64,000 bases of DNA from assembly GCF_963678975.1 (NCBI RefSeq), contig NC_089275.1, positions 32,995,116-33,059,115 of the forward strand, read 5' to 3'. The notes beneath the pieces are model-generated. The model was not told the origin of the DNA. It saw only the letters and a program-made list of their open reading frames with translations, and did no database searches. The translations under genes and the position numbers were made by a program. Shown in pieces: positions 1 to 11,769 of this stretch. The stretch comes from Dysidea avara. Lineage: Eukaryota; Porifera; Demospongiae; Dictyoceratida; Dysideidae. The stretch's first letter is position 1, and the number at the start of each line of letters is the position of its first letter.

Positions 1-1455
1 TGATTTACGTACAATTGATACAGTAACGGTGTCTTTACCATGATGACAGTTATCTTTCTTGAGAGCTTCATTTCTGGCACCAGTTGTTTTTATTGGGCTA
101 GAGAAAAACATAGCACTCTTAACACAATAAAGTATTTCTACTACATCACTAAGTAACTGAGACAACACTTACTTACTCACTTTATTGTGTGCAGTCATTT
201 CTTGTAGCCTGAGGGTAATAGGATTGGTCTCATTAATGCCATCAACCACAAAAACTCCAAGACAAGACTCAGCAATCTGTTAACAATGAAACAAGAGTAA
301 AACCTGTTTCACTGCTTGAAGTTTCTTAGTTTACTAGAGTGGTATATCCCCAGTATATGGAACAGTTAATTGTTTGGTATTTTAGTAGCTTTTCAGTAAA
401 CCTGCATTCACTGATGTTTACTGAGAGTTTAAAACTTAGTAAAACAATTATGTTCCATATACTTAAAGTTACTGACTTTTTACTATCAGTATAACTGGGC
501 ACAACTACAGTAAAGCAGCTTAACAAATTAGTAAACTAAGAACCTTCAAGCAGTGTTTGTACATGTGTGTGTGTGTGTGCTTGTGGGTGTGCGTGTGTGT
601 GCGTGTGTGTGCTTGTGGGTGTGTGTGTGTGTGCTCGTGTCGGTAGGTAAAATTTGGAAGATGATCTCTATGACCTATTGACACTTTATGCAACAAAGTC
701 ACCAGCTAACTTGAATGTGACCAACCAAATACCACCTGTTTAATAAGGTCAATGTGTTCATATATTATCTGGAAACCATAAAGGTGCTAACTTTTCATAT
801 TTCCTTAGTAATTAAACAACATTAGATAGACAACAACTCATATTATGGCAAATACCAAAGCCAACATTCGTAGTATGGCTACATTAGGCAGGTCACTTTG
901 TTCATAAATGATATAATTGGTAGCCATTGCATGGTGTGAGCATTCCTACACATTGCAATACACAAAATGGGCATGACTCCATGTATAATTGTGATCAGTG
1001 GATGTGGCTCACAAATAAAGCTGGGACGAGGCTATGATGAGTGCTAATACACTTCTACATCATCCAACAAAATAATACATTTTACATGTAATCTGGTCCA
1101 AGTTAAACTCAAATATTGTACAAGTACAGATGACCCGACCTGGTTTCAACCCTGGCATGGACCCACATAAACATAGCAGTCACCGCAAACTTGAATACAC
1201 ACACACACACACACACACTGTACAACACAGTGGTTACTACTTATAGTGCTTTAATAGTGTTAATAGCCTGTGGTTAATTAACGTGATTAGCCACAGAGTT
1301 TTAGCTATGGTATGGAATGTAACTTAGGTTGGATATACAAAGTTAAAGATAATGGCAGAGTACAAAAAAATCAGACTGTAATGGTGTGCGCTATATTAGG
1401 GTGTTTCGGGTACAAATGCACATGGCCATATTTATACTAAGTTGTTTGGTAATAA
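1..1455. other. Non-coding stretch, no gene seen
   Basis: AT-rich sequence with stop codons in all frames and no exon that I can support. It holds two dinucleotide microsatellites: a TG-rich run near 564-639 with interruptions, and an AC run near 1196-1219. Nothing else stands out. Confidence 0.6.
564..639. repeat. TG/CG-interrupted dinucleotide microsatellite
   Basis: Direct reading shows TG dinucleotides with scattered CG and GGTG interruptions over about 75 bases. The open frame on the other strand (His/Thr-rich) is an artefact of this repeat. Confidence 0.9.
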
Positions 1456-1814
1456 TCTAATTCAAAACAGCCAACCTGTGAAAAAGAGTGTGGCTTCCAA
1501 AATATAGGCTTGTAACAAATTTGCTGACACTACAATATCATTGCAGCCATTTCTTGGCCAGCACCTTTGATATCACATCTTATTTTATACTAGCCTATTA
1601 TTGGAAGGTTGCTCTCTTTCACAGCTTTGGATCAAAAAGAAATTGGCTATGCTTTAAATCTACTGGGGCATCTAGTACACTGAGTTAAGCATGCAAGAGC
1701 TATTCTTCAAACAACATAGCTAGCTATATATGCTACCAGTGTACTGTTGTTAAGTCATGGTATAAGTGTTATGGCATGTAGCTCTTGACTGATTTTCAGT
1801 CTCAGTATTGCCAT
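1456..1814 (+). repeat. Decayed foldback-family repeat abutting a retroelement ORF
   Basis: This block begins TCTAATTCAAAACAGCC and is closely similar to 34964-35332, including the internal stretch CAGCCATTTCTTGGCC shared by all members of the foldback family (30099, 42480, 59150 and 62640 kb-region copies). Here the right arm has diverged and only part of the palindrome survives. The similarity to 34964-35332 stops at the ATG at 1815 that opens the retroelement ORF1-like frame. It is either an insertion point or the 5' leader of the retroelement. Confidence 0.7.
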
Positions 1815-2348
1815 ATGTCATCTGACAGGAAGTGCAATGTAGTATTTTATGGTATCGCAGAATGTCCTCCAAACACATCTAAACCTGCTAGATCACAATC
1901 TGATCTTAACAACATCCTCTTAGCTGTATCCAATATCGAAAGCTCAGCAATTAAAGATTTACACCGACTAGGGAAATTCAAACCAAGTCAGCAACACCCA
2001 AGACCACTTTTAGTACAGTTTCTCCGTGCACTAGATGCTCAAGCTGTCCTGTATGATAGAAGTAAGCTTTCTCCTCCTATACTTGCAAAGCCTGATATGA
2101 CCCCTGAAGAGAGAAACACTGAGTCTTTACTACTTAAAGAAAGATGGAAGCTTATCCAACAAGGCTATTCTCACAAATCTATCAAAATTCACATTTATTT
2201 CAATAATCAGTCACATGGCATAGTCACCAATTCAAAGTTCAATCAACTCAGCCAGCTTGTTCCTCTTTCCTCTGACACTACAAGTACAAGTACAGCTCAA
2301 CCTGAGCCATCTCAAACTATGGACACTACTTCCACTGATTCCCAATGA
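1815..2348 (+). pseudogene. Non-LTR retrotransposon ORF1-like protein (fragment)
   Basis: This is an open frame of about 178 codons (in-frame ATG also at 1785, but the sequence 5' of 1815 belongs to a separate repeat, so 1815 is preferred). Near the N-terminus it has RKCNVVFYGI, followed by DLHRLGKF and RPLLVQF, a beta-alpha-beta style layout seen in ORF1 proteins of LINE elements that carry an RNA-recognition-like fold. A middle segment with MTPEERNTESLLLKERW and a Ser/Thr-rich tail follow. The frame is intact, but the downstream endonuclease frame is broken and no reverse transcriptase is present. The assignment rests on the downstream endonuclease match and overall pattern, so an unrelated gene fragment is possible but less likely. 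Confidence 0.6.
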
Positions 2349-2469
2349 CTAAATTCTGTTTAAAGAAATTATTGTCCTGATGATTTTACCCCTACAGAAT
2401 CAATCCCTAGTCACAACACTATAGGCATAAACTGTGGTAGTTCACCTGTAAAATCTACCAGTAGTCCAA

Positions 2470-3111
2470 ATGAAAATTTGCTACAACAATCTTGCAATTA
2501 TTAACTTCTGCAGCGTAACAAATAAGCATGCTGAACTAGAAGCATTCTTAGTTCTACATAGTATATGTTTCTTAGTTGGTACAGAATCACATTTGCATCA
2601 AGAAATTACAAATTCAGAAGTATTCCCAAAAGACTATCATGCTACAGGAAAGACCGAAACAGTCATGGTGGAGGAGTGTTCATATTAGTTGACAAAAATG
2701 TTCCATCTATTCAAGTGTTAATGGATTCTCCATGTGAAGTAGTGTGGGAACAAGTACATGTACAGAACCATTCTAATTTTAGGGTCCTTCTACTGTCCTC
2801 CTCATTATCCAATATCAATTTGGGAAGAACTATTTGAATGTATACAACAAATTCAACAAATGTTTCTTGATGCAATACCCATTCTTGGGGGTGATTTTAA
2901 CTCCACAGGAATCGATTGGTTTTCTGGTTGTCTAACTGAATCTTATTTGTCAGCAGTATTTAGAGAATCATTAATTTTGCTATCCCAAGACTTTTTATTA
3001 GAGCAAATAGTTACTGAGCCTACTAAAGAAGGACATATTTTAGACCTATGCTTTATATCACATCCTAGCTATGTTTGCCAATCTAGAGTTATAATTTGTG
3101 TGATTAGATGA
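2470..3111 (+). pseudogene. Non-LTR retrotransposon AP-endonuclease domain, frameshifted
   Basis: Three overlapping plus-strand frames (from 2470, 2565 and 2758) together cover an apurinic-endonuclease-like domain. Recognisable pieces are NSHGGGVFILVDK, then GGDFNSTGIDW (the GDFN motif of LINE endonucleases), then HILDLCFISHP (the LDL segment). Changes of frame near 2660 and 2780 interrupt it, so it cannot be translated as one protein. It ends near 3111 with no reverse transcriptase downstream, so this copy keeps 5' sequence but lacks the 3' half, the reverse of the usual 5' truncation of LINEs. Confidence 0.75.
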
Positions 3112-3560
3112 AGTAAAGAGAACTCACATGTTTTAAACTATAAGGTTTTGTGGTCAAACTATTTACATAAACTACTGGTATGTGACTCAGTGTGACAAAA
3201 CCAGTCTAACTTACATACAGCCTTTCTAATTGGCATGACTAGACACAACATAATGAAAAGGTAAACTTTAGTTAGCCTTACAATAAAATGTGGCAAAGTT
3301 TCAAGTAGATTCATTAAAGATATGAGAAGTTATGAGTCTTAAAACTTAGATATCTGGAAAAGCTATTAGACTGCAGCTGTTTTGTCAGACTAGGTCACAT
3401 TATGTAGATTTGTGGAATTTGCACAACTGTCATGATGTAATAACTCAAGAAGGAAGCATTTGCAAAGTTGGCTACTTGTGGGGTTCAGTTTAAAACAATT
3501 ATATGTTTGCAATGTGGGAGTGCAGTATAATTAACACAACTGTGAAACAGCTATTTTACT
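3112..3560. other. Non-coding stretch between retroelement and satellite
   Basis: No open frame or repeat that I can assign. It separates the broken endonuclease frame from the first satellite block. Confidence 0.5.
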
Positions 3561-3566
3561 TTACAG

Positions 3567-4402
3567 TGTGACTTGTAGCTGAATTTCTACAGGGTGAATT
3601 GTTTGTAGTGGAACTCTCTACAAAGTGACTTAGTTTGTAGCTGATCATGAACTCTCTATATACAGGAGGACTTTTTGTAGCTGAACTCTCTACAGGGTGA
3701 ATTGTGTGTAGATAACTGAACTCTCCACAGGTGACATGTTGTATATATCTTAACTCTTGACTTCTAACTTTCTACAGGATAACTTGTTGTATATACATAC
3801 TGTGTGCTGCTGAACTCTCTACGGGGTGAATTGTTTGTAGATAAACTCTCCACAAGGAAGAGAGTTCATGCGATCACTTTATACAGTATGGTTGACTAAT
3901 AATAGTCACAGTGAATTGAAAATTCCTTTGGGTGACATGTTGCAGCTTAACTCTTGACTTGTTTGTAGCTGAACTCTCTAAAAGGTAACTTGCTGTATTA
4001 TGTAGCCGAACTCTCTACAAAATGACTTCTAAAGTAGCTAAATTCTCTGCAGAGTGACTTCTGATGTAGCTGAACTCTGTACAGGGTGACGTGTTGTAGC
4101 TGAACTCTTGAACTTGTAGCTGAACTCTGTATTGGGTGACTACACTCTCTACAGGGTGAATTGCTATAGCTAAACTTTCTGCAGAGTGACTCAAATGTAG
4201 CTGAACTCTCTACAGGTGACATGTGTAAGCTGAACTCTTGACTTGTTTGTAGCTAACTGTCTTATCGATGACAACAGGCTGAATTGTTTGTAGATGAATC
4301 TCTACTGGGCGAATTGTTTGTAACTGAACTGTCTACACAGTGACTTGTAGCAGAATTCTCTACAAGGTGACTTGTTTGTAACTACACTCTCTACAGAGTG
4401 AA
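3567..4402 (+). repeat. Degenerate block of the 31-bp TAGCTGAACTCTCTAC satellite
   Basis: Repeated short units contain TAGCTGAACTCTCTACAGGG with variable spacers (GTGACTTG, GTGAATTG). Spacing is irregular compared with the arrays at 30631 and 43082. The composite element's foldback and terminal module are not visible at either side, so this is an isolated or much older block. Frames opened on the other strand here are artefacts of the repeat. Confidence 0.85.
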
Positions 4403-5524
4403 AAACTTTAGTAGTAGTGATTTTGCAGACTAAAATAAGTGAGCGAAAGCTGAATGGAAAATTTCAATTGAATTTTTCACAGGAAGTTCTAGCTACTGTA
4501 CCATGAAATTCACCACCTAAACTGTAAGCTGTACATAGACTAGTAAGCATATCAAATTAGTTCTTAAATCAACAAGTATAGTCATGGTATGCAAACAAGA
4601 ATTTTAACAAGTCATTAGGTCTAAGTCTTTGAAATTAGGTTAGGTAATCCTAAGGCTGCAGCACATGTTGCTGTCAGACCTTCAGTGCTGGTCACTGTAA
4701 AGTGCTAATAATAATAATAATAATAATAAAACCTGCTGAAAATTTTGAAGGAACTCCCTGGTAAGCATCCCGTGGCACCATTTCTTAAATCTGCCATACT
4801 TGGTTCAGCTCACCTGTTAAGGAGGGTTCTGGCGCTCCCAGAGATCAAGTAAATCTCCAGCAACAGAACTTTATTGATTCAGTAACAACTGTAATGTACC
4901 AGTAATTATATACTGTGGTTTTAAATGAAAATAATAATAATAATAAACAATAACAAACTGCATTCTATAACATACATTTAAAAAAATGAAAATATATGCC
5001 AGTAAATCAAATTGACACAAACATTGTATAGTTAAGCATTAACAACTGTTTAGATATGTAGTTACTCCAATGATTTGCATAATAGCTCATATATGGTCAT
5101 GGTCACCGTCATGTCTGCCATTATTTTGTATTGCACTCTGACTTGATGCATGATCACCGGGGCTGTAAGATTTTAAACACATACATATGTAACTAGGTAA
5201 AATACTCAGCACAAACCATTACAAAATTTAATAAGCTAGCTACATGTACATGCAAAACATGTCAATCTTAAAACTGTTAATGTAACAGTAACATCAATAG
5301 TTGCATCAAAAAAAAAGATGAGAATATAGTAATGGAGCAACAACTTCAACAAAATAATGTGATGTGGGATATTATACATTAATGTCTGTACTATATTTAG
5401 CTCACTATAGTTAGTTATTTTAATAATTGTTGATGCTGAATTAAAAGAGTATTGCAAGAAAATAAACTATGTAGCTATAGTATATCAGATAAAATAAAAT
5501 AACAGATACTTTTGTTGCAAATTT
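4403..5524. other. Non-coding stretch with ATA/AAT microsatellites
   Basis: AT-rich DNA with two short AAT microsatellites, near 4706-4728 and 4930-4946. No exon with splice signals is supported. Confidence 0.5.
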
Positions 5525-5945
5525 GATTGCATAGGAAAGGGTTGATTCAGAATAACGCGTAGGCCTGAGTCAAATATGCTCAAAATTTTGCCCAAAATGC
5601 TTTCAGGTATTTCCCAAAATTTTCACCCATTATGCTCTTACAGTATTCCTATTATACTTGCATTGTGCTCCTAAATTAGCAACATTTGTTACAATTATCA
5701 TGGAACATGTTTTAACCAGTGAATGCTCTATTAGAGTATTTCACTACAAAGTGGCTGTTCTATTAGAGAGTATCTAAGGAGTTATGTACAATACATTTGA
5801 ATGCTCTATTGCAGTTTACAGTTTTCCTTGACCGCTCTGTTTGGGAGTACCGATATATTTTCATGGAATTAAGCTCCATACTTTGAAATATCTACTTAAT
5901 ATGCCAGCCATTATGCTGGCATAGCACTCCAGCTTATTTATTATG
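5525..5945. repeat. Decayed miniature element related to the TATTATGC hAT family
   Basis: It contains degenerate TATTATGCT-type blocks (CCCATTATGCTCTTAC near 5625, GCCATTATGCTGGCAT near 5908) flanking a central pair of CTATTAGAG motifs (about 5729 and 5760). That is the same order as in the well-preserved elements at 33380-33800 and 53614-54053. Terminal repeats are too diverged to define ends. Confidence 0.45.
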
Positions 5946-6133
5946 GTCTTCCATGTTGTGATTGTGTGTGCCTGAGGACACACCACACTTTCAGTTACTG
6001 TATGTATGTATGCATTATTTTCATCATCACTGATGGTTATCTCTACTGGAATATTTGACGCAGGCCTAATAATGTGTATTACAGTGTTTATGTTAGCAAA
6101 AACAATACATTTCTAATTCATTAAAGTAAATCC

Positions 6134-6586
6134 TTACAATAGCTTAGTCTTCTCTTTATTGCATCTCATGATGATTAGCAACACAGCTACTATTACTATA
6201 ATTCCTATCACTCCTCCTATTGCTGCTCCAACAATTGTTCCAACTGGTGGGTCATCACTACTTGATGACTGGTTGATCACAACACAGTCCCTTGACTCAA
6301 ATGACTCAAGCATTGATGGACAACTTGGATCAACATGTAGGGTCACTTGGTCCACAGTTATTGATGTTTCAGATTTTACCCAGTGATCTATTCCATTGAC
6401 AATATCCTCAGCATTGGTATTTGATAGCACTTTAGCTCTATACACAACTGTCTCCTTAAAGTCTCCAACTGATTCTCGACAACTAAATGCTGCATTAACA
6501 ATGTTGAATTCACAGAAACATTTCTGCTTAATGTTTTCCATTACAAATAATTTAATGTCAAGCAGTTTCCTTTTTTGATTATCTCC
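6134..6586 (-). CDS. Receptor gene 1, last exon: juxtamembrane, transmembrane helix, cytoplasmic tail
   Basis: This minus-strand terminal exon begins after a TTGATAG acceptor (first base 6586) in phase 0 and encodes 150 residues to a stop at 6134-6136. The extracellular part carries cysteines (QKCFCEF, AFSCRE, DPSCPSM, SRDCVV), then a Ser/Asp-rich stalk (SSSSDD), then one clear hydrophobic helix (GTIVGAAIGGVIGIIVIVAV onward) with a GxxxG-like glycine pattern. It ends in a short basic tail (RCNKEKTKLL). The paralogous exon at 38012-38464 has exactly the same length (453 bases) and about 75-80% identical residues, which supports it as a real exon. The protein should be a single-pass type I membrane protein. 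The tail is too short to carry a known signalling motif. Confidence 0.8.
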   Translation of the reverse strand, partial: GDNQKRKLLDIKLFVMENIKQKCFCEFNIVNAAFSCRESVGDFKETVVYRAKVLSNTNAEDIVNGIDHWVKSETSITVDQVTLHVDPSCPSMLESFESRDCVVINQSSSSDDPPVGTIVGAAIGGVIGIIVIVAVLLIIMRCNKEKTKLL

Positions 6587-6636
6587 CTATCAAAACATGT
6601 ACAATCATGGCTATTACACCAATCAGGTACACTTAC

Positions 6637-6686
6637 TGTCCATCCAACACAACCTTCAATAAGGTCGAGTCGTAATTGAAATAAGG
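6637..6686 (-). CDS. Receptor gene 1, linker exon
   Basis: A 50-base exon between a TTCTTGCAG acceptor and an ACA|GTAAGTG donor. It is read in phase 1 to phase 0 and encodes LFQLRLDLIEGCVGWT. The paralogue at 38533-38591 encodes LFQLRLYPIKSCVGWT and is nine bases longer at its 5' end. Because the acceptor is phase 1, it can be spliced either from an FN3 exon (phase 1) or directly from the IgGFc exon at 7659-8963 (also phase 1). Confidence 0.7.
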
Positions 6687-6745
6687 CTGCAAGAAAAATA
6701 CATGTAACATTAAAGATGGCACCACAACAATTAAGCAAATCCTAC

Positions 6746-6888
6746 ATGTGGTTGCAGTAACAGTTTCGCTGGTAATTACAAGTCCACTGATGACAAAAGT
6801 TATGATGTAGATTGAGTATTTCCACACTAGAGAGAAGGTTAGTCAGATTAGCAGAAGTGCCTGTGCTGTTGATAGATGAATTTAATTT
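6746..6888 (-). pseudogene. Receptor gene 1, frameshifted FN3 C-terminal half-exon
   Basis: Homologous to the intact FN3 half-exon of gene 2 at 38650-38812 (shared SINSTGTSANLTNLLS, then YSIYI and VTSETV-like strands). Relative to gene 2 it has lost 21 bases at the start and gained one base in the segment reading TCTAGTGTGGAAATACTC, so the frame shifts and meets a stop near the donor. No FN3 N-terminal half is visible between here and the IgGFc exon; the gap holds a miniature element (7003-7347). I read it as an exon relic that is probably skipped. A sequencing or assembly error of one base is the alternative. Confidence 0.65.
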
Positions 6889-7002
6889 CTACAAACCACT
6901 TCCTTTCACCCAAAGTCTGGATTGCTTTTATATTAAAAATTAAAACTATTAATTTTGTTGGTGCCACATTTGTCTAACATTGACTCATATACACATGCAT
7001 GT

Positions 7003-7347
7003 CTAGTCTCCCGTAGCCAGACTGCTTTTTTTTCTTTTTCATTTGGTCAGTTGTGGCCGGGATTTATTCTATGCGCGCTTACTACAATCAATACAAACAT
7101 TACAAAATTGTAGCGTGCCTGTTCGTCACTGAATGGTCGGAATCCTATCTTTTCAATTACCTAGTCAATGGCAGACTTAATGTCCATTCAAGCATACTTC
7201 GAGAATACATTGAAACGCATGTGTAGAATTAATCCCGGCCACAACCGGGATTTTGAGAACAAGTGCGGGTATTCGATCTGGACCAGACCCTTTTTCCCCC
7301 GACCAAATGAAAAAGAATAAAAAAGTGGTCTGGCCATGCGAGACTAG
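7003..7347. mobile_element. Miniature inverted-repeat element with AGTCTC ends
   Basis: Inverted termini CTAGTCTCCCGTAGCCAGAC and GGTCTGGCCATGCGAGACTA, with a second inverted pair inside (TTTTTCATTTGGTC / GACCAAATGAAAAA) and another around GTGGCCGGGAT / ATCCCGGCCAC. No coding capacity. TA at each end could be a TA target duplication, but the exact ends are uncertain. A related solo end lies near 52450-52510. It sits in the gene 1 intron where gene 2 carries FN3 exons. Confidence 0.75.
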
Positions 7348-7658
7348 GTAAAACCATGGTTTCTATGTTGTTATTGATATTAACACTTTATAGTGACCAG
7401 CACTGAAGTTGTGAATGATGTGAGCAGCAACATTAGCTGCTGCACTATAGACTAGCTACATACAAAGGATGTGAGTACAGCAAGTGTTCCCAATGAACAT
7501 TTTTGGCATGAGATTGTGCTGATTGGAACACTTCACTAACGTATGATTTATCTTGCTCTTGTCTGTGTATGTGTGCAGTACTGTATAAATATTATCATTC
7601 ATTTTATTTTTACACACCTGTTGTCATGAGATACATTAGTACTTGTAATGTACATTAC

Positions 7659-8963
7659 CTGCAAATTTTAAATACATTCCTCCAGGATGACCATAGGCAT
7701 GGTGGTCATCAAAACCATAAAGTATTGTGGCTAAACAAGGACTTGGATTGCTATGGAACACTTCAATCACACCTTCTTGAATATTTAAATGGACACTATA
7801 AGCTTCAATAACATCATTGACCATAATTGGTACCCATTGGTGTGTGTCTAGTGACCTGTTCACTCCTCCTGATATCATGTAGATCATGTCAGGTTGATAA
7901 CACTGTGCTAACACTATGATGCTAATATAGTGTGTGAAATCTGCAGCTGATTGACCTTGAAGCGTAGATGACTTAAATCTGTTATTATACTGATTTGTAG
8001 CTGGTACTAGTGTCATCATTGGATCACCATTAATGTTATCATCATCTTGTCCATGACTGAACTGAACAACTAGTAGCCTTTTGTCTGAATGCACAGAACA
8101 GTATTCTCTGTTTAATACAGTATAGGTAACAGAATCTCCTTCATTTACATTATAAGACACTCTTGTATTGCTACAGTAAATATCAACAACAGTGGAGTTG
8201 TATGCTGCCACTACTTTAATAGTATATGACCTTCTGGTGGCTAATGGTGCAGTATAATACACTCTACCCCATAATGTGGTGGGTGGAACTTGTTCTATTA
8301 GGTGATCACAATAATCAACATTTACTGGTACATTACCACACTGATGACCACTCAACACAGATACTGGTTTATCAGTAACAATTTTAGTTCCGGTCAAATC
8401 ATCAACTGATCCAATCAACACAGTTTGAAGCCTGTTGATGACAAAAGAGTACTGCATACCAGCAGTGAGATCAACTGTAGAGTCACTAACACTAATGGTG
8501 ACTGGTTGTGTGACTGTCAACTTCATCATTGTGTTATCCTTTGTACCAACTACTAAAATAGAGCTATTATGTGTTTTATTAAAAAGTGTGTTTCTTGGTA
8601 CAGATATCCCATAATACACACATCCACCATCACATACATTTGTAGCAGCTAGACCAAGAAATGTGTCACCACTATTAGAAAAGAAGCTTTGGCCAATGAC
8701 AGTTACTTTATCACTACTGGTCATCAGGTGAATTCCCTTATCTCGATCATCATGTGATGATGTTGTCAAAGCAGTAGGAAGATTAACACTTATCTGCTCG
8801 CTACTAGTGATGGTACCATTAGTATAGTATTCTTCTCCTGGAGCTTCAATTGAATAGTACACTGATTGTGATTCAGGTGTAATTACTAGGATGGATATTT
8901 CTTCTGGTGATGTCATTGACTTAGTGTTGAAAAACCCAAAGTAATAATCATGAGTACCAGAAC
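7659..8963 (-). CDS. Receptor gene 1, IgGFc-binding-protein-like extracellular domain exon
   Basis: One exon of 1,305 bases (435 codons), bounded by a CTGTAG acceptor (first base 8963) and a GCAG|GTAATG donor (last base 7659). It matches the N-terminal domain of IgG-Fc-binding protein (FCGBP, IgGFc_binding family). Visible hallmarks are HDYYFGFFN, LVITPES, an ITDKP/VTDKPVSVLSGHQCGN segment, YCDHLIEQVPP, WGRVYYTAPLATRR and LPATNQY-like LVPATNQY. The domain is a large beta-rich extracellular module of uncertain ligand in invertebrates. Mammalian FCGBP is a secreted mucus protein. The ATG at 8997 is not the real start: the frame 5' of 8963 lies in the intron, and the paralogue's acceptor is at the same place. 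Cysteine-rich, with several N-x-S/T sites. Confidence 0.88.
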
Positions 8964-11446
8964 CTACAGTATGCATAATGTAAGCACCATAAGGCATTGT
9001 ATGTACTGTAGCTTTGAAAATTTATCTAGCTACTGTTTGCATACACACAAGCAATAAGATGGCTACTGTAGCAGGATCCCCCTGGGCCAAAATGTAGGGA
9101 ACCTGCCAAAATGTTAAAGCAAGAACATCATTACAGAAGCTCCAATATTGAATTATCAAAACTCTATTATTGGTCTGTCTTTCTAACCACAGCCACAAGG
9201 CTAGACAAACAGTGAAGAAATCAGGCCTGTAATATTAAGTATAGCCAAGTTGTGCTTGGCTGAACACATCAGTTAGTCAGTAAATAAAAATAATTTCATG
9301 ATTTTATATATAGGAATTCACTTAGGTTAGGCATTAAGCATGTTATGGCTTACCCCAAACTGCCACTTCATGAATAAAAGTTGATTCCTACCATACTGCA
9401 CTACCATGTTGTATGATCCCATCTATAATTTTATGTCAACACCACAGAAATGTAATTATAAGTTGAATTTATTAACCTATTGTAACCTAGCTATCCAGTG
9501 AATTCTCTAACTAGTCCTTACACCAGCTAATTTCCTAAATGTGACCTAACTAGCTAATTCCTTATACGTACTTGCTAATTCCCTATAACCAAATGTGCAT
9601 AGTGAATCAGTTATCTTGTCAGTCACCAGTGAACTTGACCTAGTTATATTCATACTTCTGCAGATTCCCTTACTCACATCAATGAATCCCTTAATCTAGT
9701 AAATCTCTTGAAGTTGATACTTTAACAATTCTGAAATCTGGTGACAAGCCAGCAATTCACTGCATATACTCATCTAACTTATGTTACAGTACTATAGAGA
9801 AATGTATTCAGTGTGTAATTCATTATTAGAATTAAAATCATACACAACTTTTAATAAACTAAAAGGATTTTAATAAGTTTTTTGACATGGCTTCAAGTGC
9901 ATAGACAATTTGCTTTCTGCTTTACCAGTTAGGCACTTGAGGGTGAACACTGAAGGCAAAGCCTGTGCAAGGTACTTTGCTGTAAAATATATTACATAGC
10001 TAGCTATAGGTCTATTAATTATATGATATGAGCATTAAATTATTATTATTACACTATCTATTACTAGGACCAGGTCACATACAACCAAGTACATACACCA
10101 ACGTGATAACCCCTGGTGAGGCTATGCATGACTAGGTGGTGAAGGTACAATCAAAACAATTATGATTTCAAATCAACTCAATATGACACAATAGTTATGA
10201 TGAATAGATAGGTATACATCAACATCCTCTGTATACAATACACCAATAATATTGTTGCTATGTATGGTTAGCTAGATGTCTGCTAGCACACCATATTATT
10301 GTTATGTCCTAATATGTGTGAATCATTTTAGACCTTGTACCTATACTCTATTGAATAACAGGAAAATTTTCTCTTCAGTTATACTGAAACCAATGTATGT
10401 CAATAAACTTATAATTCCTAAAGTGTACATTATATATAGGGATATTACCTACTTTAAAAGTGTCTGTAATAGTTAACATCTATATGTTTAATTTTATTAA
10501 AGTATTTAGTGATGAAGTAGCAATACCTATCAGTGATAGCTGGTTTATAATAATGTGGATAGGATATCCTCAAATATCATAATTTTTCTCTTACCTTGAA
10601 ACACATTTTATTACGTCACAATGTTTTGTGGGTATGCATGAAATGTGCAAATTACAAAAGGTAGAGAGTTTCTCCAGAGATATACATAGATTCCTTTATG
10701 TGTGTAACAGTGTAACTGAAAGGAGGAGCCCCTTCTGTAGTTCATGTGGAGAGTTATAGTTCAAGCTGCATTTGTTACCAGTACTTTTGTATGGGATTTA
10801 CAATAGTTATTCAATGTCAAAAATTCTTGAGCATGCCACTAATCTTATTAAATTGATCATTTTTTGTTCAAATAATAATACGTACATATCCTCTATTGAC
10901 TTAGCTGCATAATAGCTTTGGTCATGTCAAATGAAATGATAACTTGTGGGTAATTGACATCAAAATTACAGGAGAATTAAGAAACCTTTTACCCTCAACA
11001 TGCTAGTTACTACAGCTACCACTTCTCTCCGGATAGAGACTGATTTCATATTTATTTGGGCTGAGAAATGAAGTTGTTTTATCTATTCCACCATGTAGGA
11101 ACAATATCATATTTGTTGTTACGTCATTTAGCAAACTTGAAGATGTAGAGCTGATAACTGAGAAGCTGCATGAAGAAGGAACAGTCCATTATACCAGAAT
11201 GCTGATATATTACGAGACAAATGACCACTGTGCAAATTAACAGCGTCTGATCCACACTTTTGAATTGAGAACTGTCAAGCCAAGATCACCCTATATATAA
11301 TATAGTTTGACATTTTTGTCATTTGCTAAACAGATGTGCTACCCTCATTAATTTTGTTGGTGAAAGTAAATGTTGCTTGTGATTGAAGGAAGTAACACCA
11401 GTTTAACAGTACAATGCATGGCTGTATAATATGCATAGCTACTCAC
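8964..11446. other. Intron of receptor gene 1 (signal exon to IgGFc exon)
   Basis: No other exon seen. Parts still align with the corresponding intron of gene 2: the ACATGGCTTCAAGTG stretch near 9886 resembles 59355-59370, and AATCATTTTAGACCT near 10321 resembles 59543-59558. This shows that the duplication included introns. No preserved mobile element is apparent. Confidence 0.6.
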
Positions 11447-11495
11447 TGTATTGCAGCTGTAACGAACATAGCACAATCAAACTCATGATGATCAC
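11447..11495 (-). CDS. Receptor gene 1, signal-peptide exon
   Basis: A 49-base exon between a CTTACACAG acceptor and an AATACA|GTGAGT donor, phase 0 to phase 1. It encodes VIIMSLIVLCSLQLQY and joins in frame with the IgGFc exon to give ...QLQYSSGTHDYYF. The hydrophobic core fits a signal peptide. The paralogous exon at 61626-61671 (VIMGLIILFSLQLQN, one codon shorter) has the same boundaries and phase, which is strong support. Translation could begin at the internal ATG (complement of 11484-11486) or in an upstream exon such as 11770-11802. Confidence 0.72.
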
Positions 11496-11769
11496 CTGTG
11501 TAAGAGATAGTCATAATTAGCAGCTAGCTACGTGCGTACTGTATCTACTTTATGCTATCTTATAGCTATAGTCCAGGCCACTAGACCCGGAACTATAATG
11601 TTTATTGTGTAGCTACTGAATGTATAGCTAGCTATTGCATGTGTGCAAGAATCATCAGTCGCAAGATGATTCATCATAGCCGGTAGCTATACGATAAAAA
11701 TAATAGGCCTGGCTAAAACTTTTGAACGCTAGCTAGCTACATACTGGGGTATGGCTATATAACACTAAC

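Noticed and set aside
2470-2688. Independent small gene at 2470
   Set aside because: It is one of three overlapping frames of the same broken endonuclease domain.
7569-7811. 80-codon plus-strand frame
   Set aside because: Antisense to the end of the conserved IgGFc exon.
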